DNA of 5,295 nt, from NCBI GenBank assembly GCA_003577005.1, contig QEUW01000190.1:1-5295 (forward strand). Direction: 5' to 3'. The notes under the pieces are model-generated. The model saw nothing but the letters and a program-made list of their open reading frames with translations. It was not told the DNA's origin and ran no database searches. Made by a program: the position numbers and the translations under genes. Below, piece by piece: positions 5,115 to 5,295 of the stretch (the stretch's first letter is position 1; every line of letters starts with the position of its first letter). Source of the stretch: Chloroflexota bacterium (lineage in GTDB: Bacteria; Chloroflexota; Anaerolineae; Caldilineales; Caldilineaceae).

Positions 5115-5148
5115 TGGCCGGGTTATGCGCCGCCGGACAAATGTCAAC
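5044..5148. repeat. Ten-base inverted repeat GTTGACATTT / AAATGTCAAC
   Basis: GTTGACATTT (5044-5053) has its perfect complement AAATGTCAAC at 5139-5148, with 85 bases between. Each arm contains TTGACA on one strand, pointing towards the other arm. No good -10 hexamer follows at 16-18 bases on either strand, so these are not convincing promoters. The pair could be separated operator sites able to loop DNA, or chance. Confidence 0.4.
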
Positions 5149-5175
5149 AGAGCCTGGAATATATCCTATGTCGAG

Positions 5176-5295
5176 ATGACAGCTAGAGAAACAACTGTGA
5201 GCCAGGGCCTGCAATGGGGAGCGGCGGCGCTTCTCATTGCGACGGCCGTGGCTTTGGTGCATCTCTCTGCAATTCGACAAAATTATAGCCATCTC
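5176..5295 (+). CDS. Probable membrane protein, N-terminal fragment (3' end outside the window)
   Basis: From the ATG at 5176 the frame is open for 40 codons to the window edge. It reads MTARETTVSQGLQW followed by GAAALLIATAVALVHLSAIR, a short polar N terminus and one convincing membrane helix, then QNYSHL. This could be the signal anchor or first helix of a membrane protein. The start is uncertain: no clear ribosome-binding site precedes 5176. An in-frame ATG at 5125 would add 17 residues (beginning MRRRTNVN), and a GTG at 5197 is also possible. There is too little protein to name a family. The frame also stays open upstream of 5125, so the call depends mainly on the hydrophobic segment. Confidence 0.45.
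   Translation, partial: MTARETTVSQGLQWGAAALLIATAVALVHLSAIRQNYSHL

Overview
The window is 5,295 bases of moderately GC-rich bacterial DNA. All supported genes are on the + strand and tightly packed. The gene families (CgeB-like glycosyltransferases; small membrane-anchored proteins of the DUF3618, Phage_holin_3_6 and DUF2383 groups) and the purine-rich GACAGGTAG-type intergenic repeat would suit a filamentous phototroph-type Chloroflexota. The taxonomic guess rests on style only and is weak. There is no prophage, CRISPR array, tRNA, rRNA or transposase.

Layout. Positions 1-1418 hold the 3' end of one CgeB-type glycosyltransferase gene and a complete second one. They overlap by an ATGA junction and are clearly paralogous at their C termini, so this is the tail of a glycan or exopolysaccharide operon. 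Positions 1419-1789 carry no convincing gene. They hold a purine-rich long inverted repeat followed by a run of hairpins and a tandem TGTGA-ATA-TCACA operator-like element, ending in a strong ribosome-binding site.

Positions 1790-4003 are a three-gene operon with overlapping junctions. It encodes a 212-aa single-helix membrane-anchored protein with a Tyr/Gly/Gln-rich tail, a 147-aa two-helix protein of the Phage_holin_3_6 (YqjE-like) family, and a 383-aa DUF3618 protein with two membrane segments, a Tyr/Gly-rich linker and LEA/apolipoprotein-like 11-residue repeats. A 57-base stem-loop then separates a fourth gene (4114-4998). Its product joins a DUF2383 four-helix-bundle domain to a membrane hairpin and a C-terminal domain resembling general-stress proteins of the YflT/17M type. 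The last 300 bases contain small inverted and direct repeats and the probable start of a further membrane-protein gene cut by the window edge.

How the parts may work together. The four central products share a plan: amphipathic or helical-bundle soluble parts attached to glycine-rich membrane helices, with no catalytic motif. Related proteins elsewhere are usually stress- or stationary-phase-associated. The best reading is an envelope-stress or membrane-shaping module, possibly assembled through the matching Tyr/Gly-rich segments of its first and third proteins. The function is inference; the operon structure, domains and repeats are visible in the sequence.
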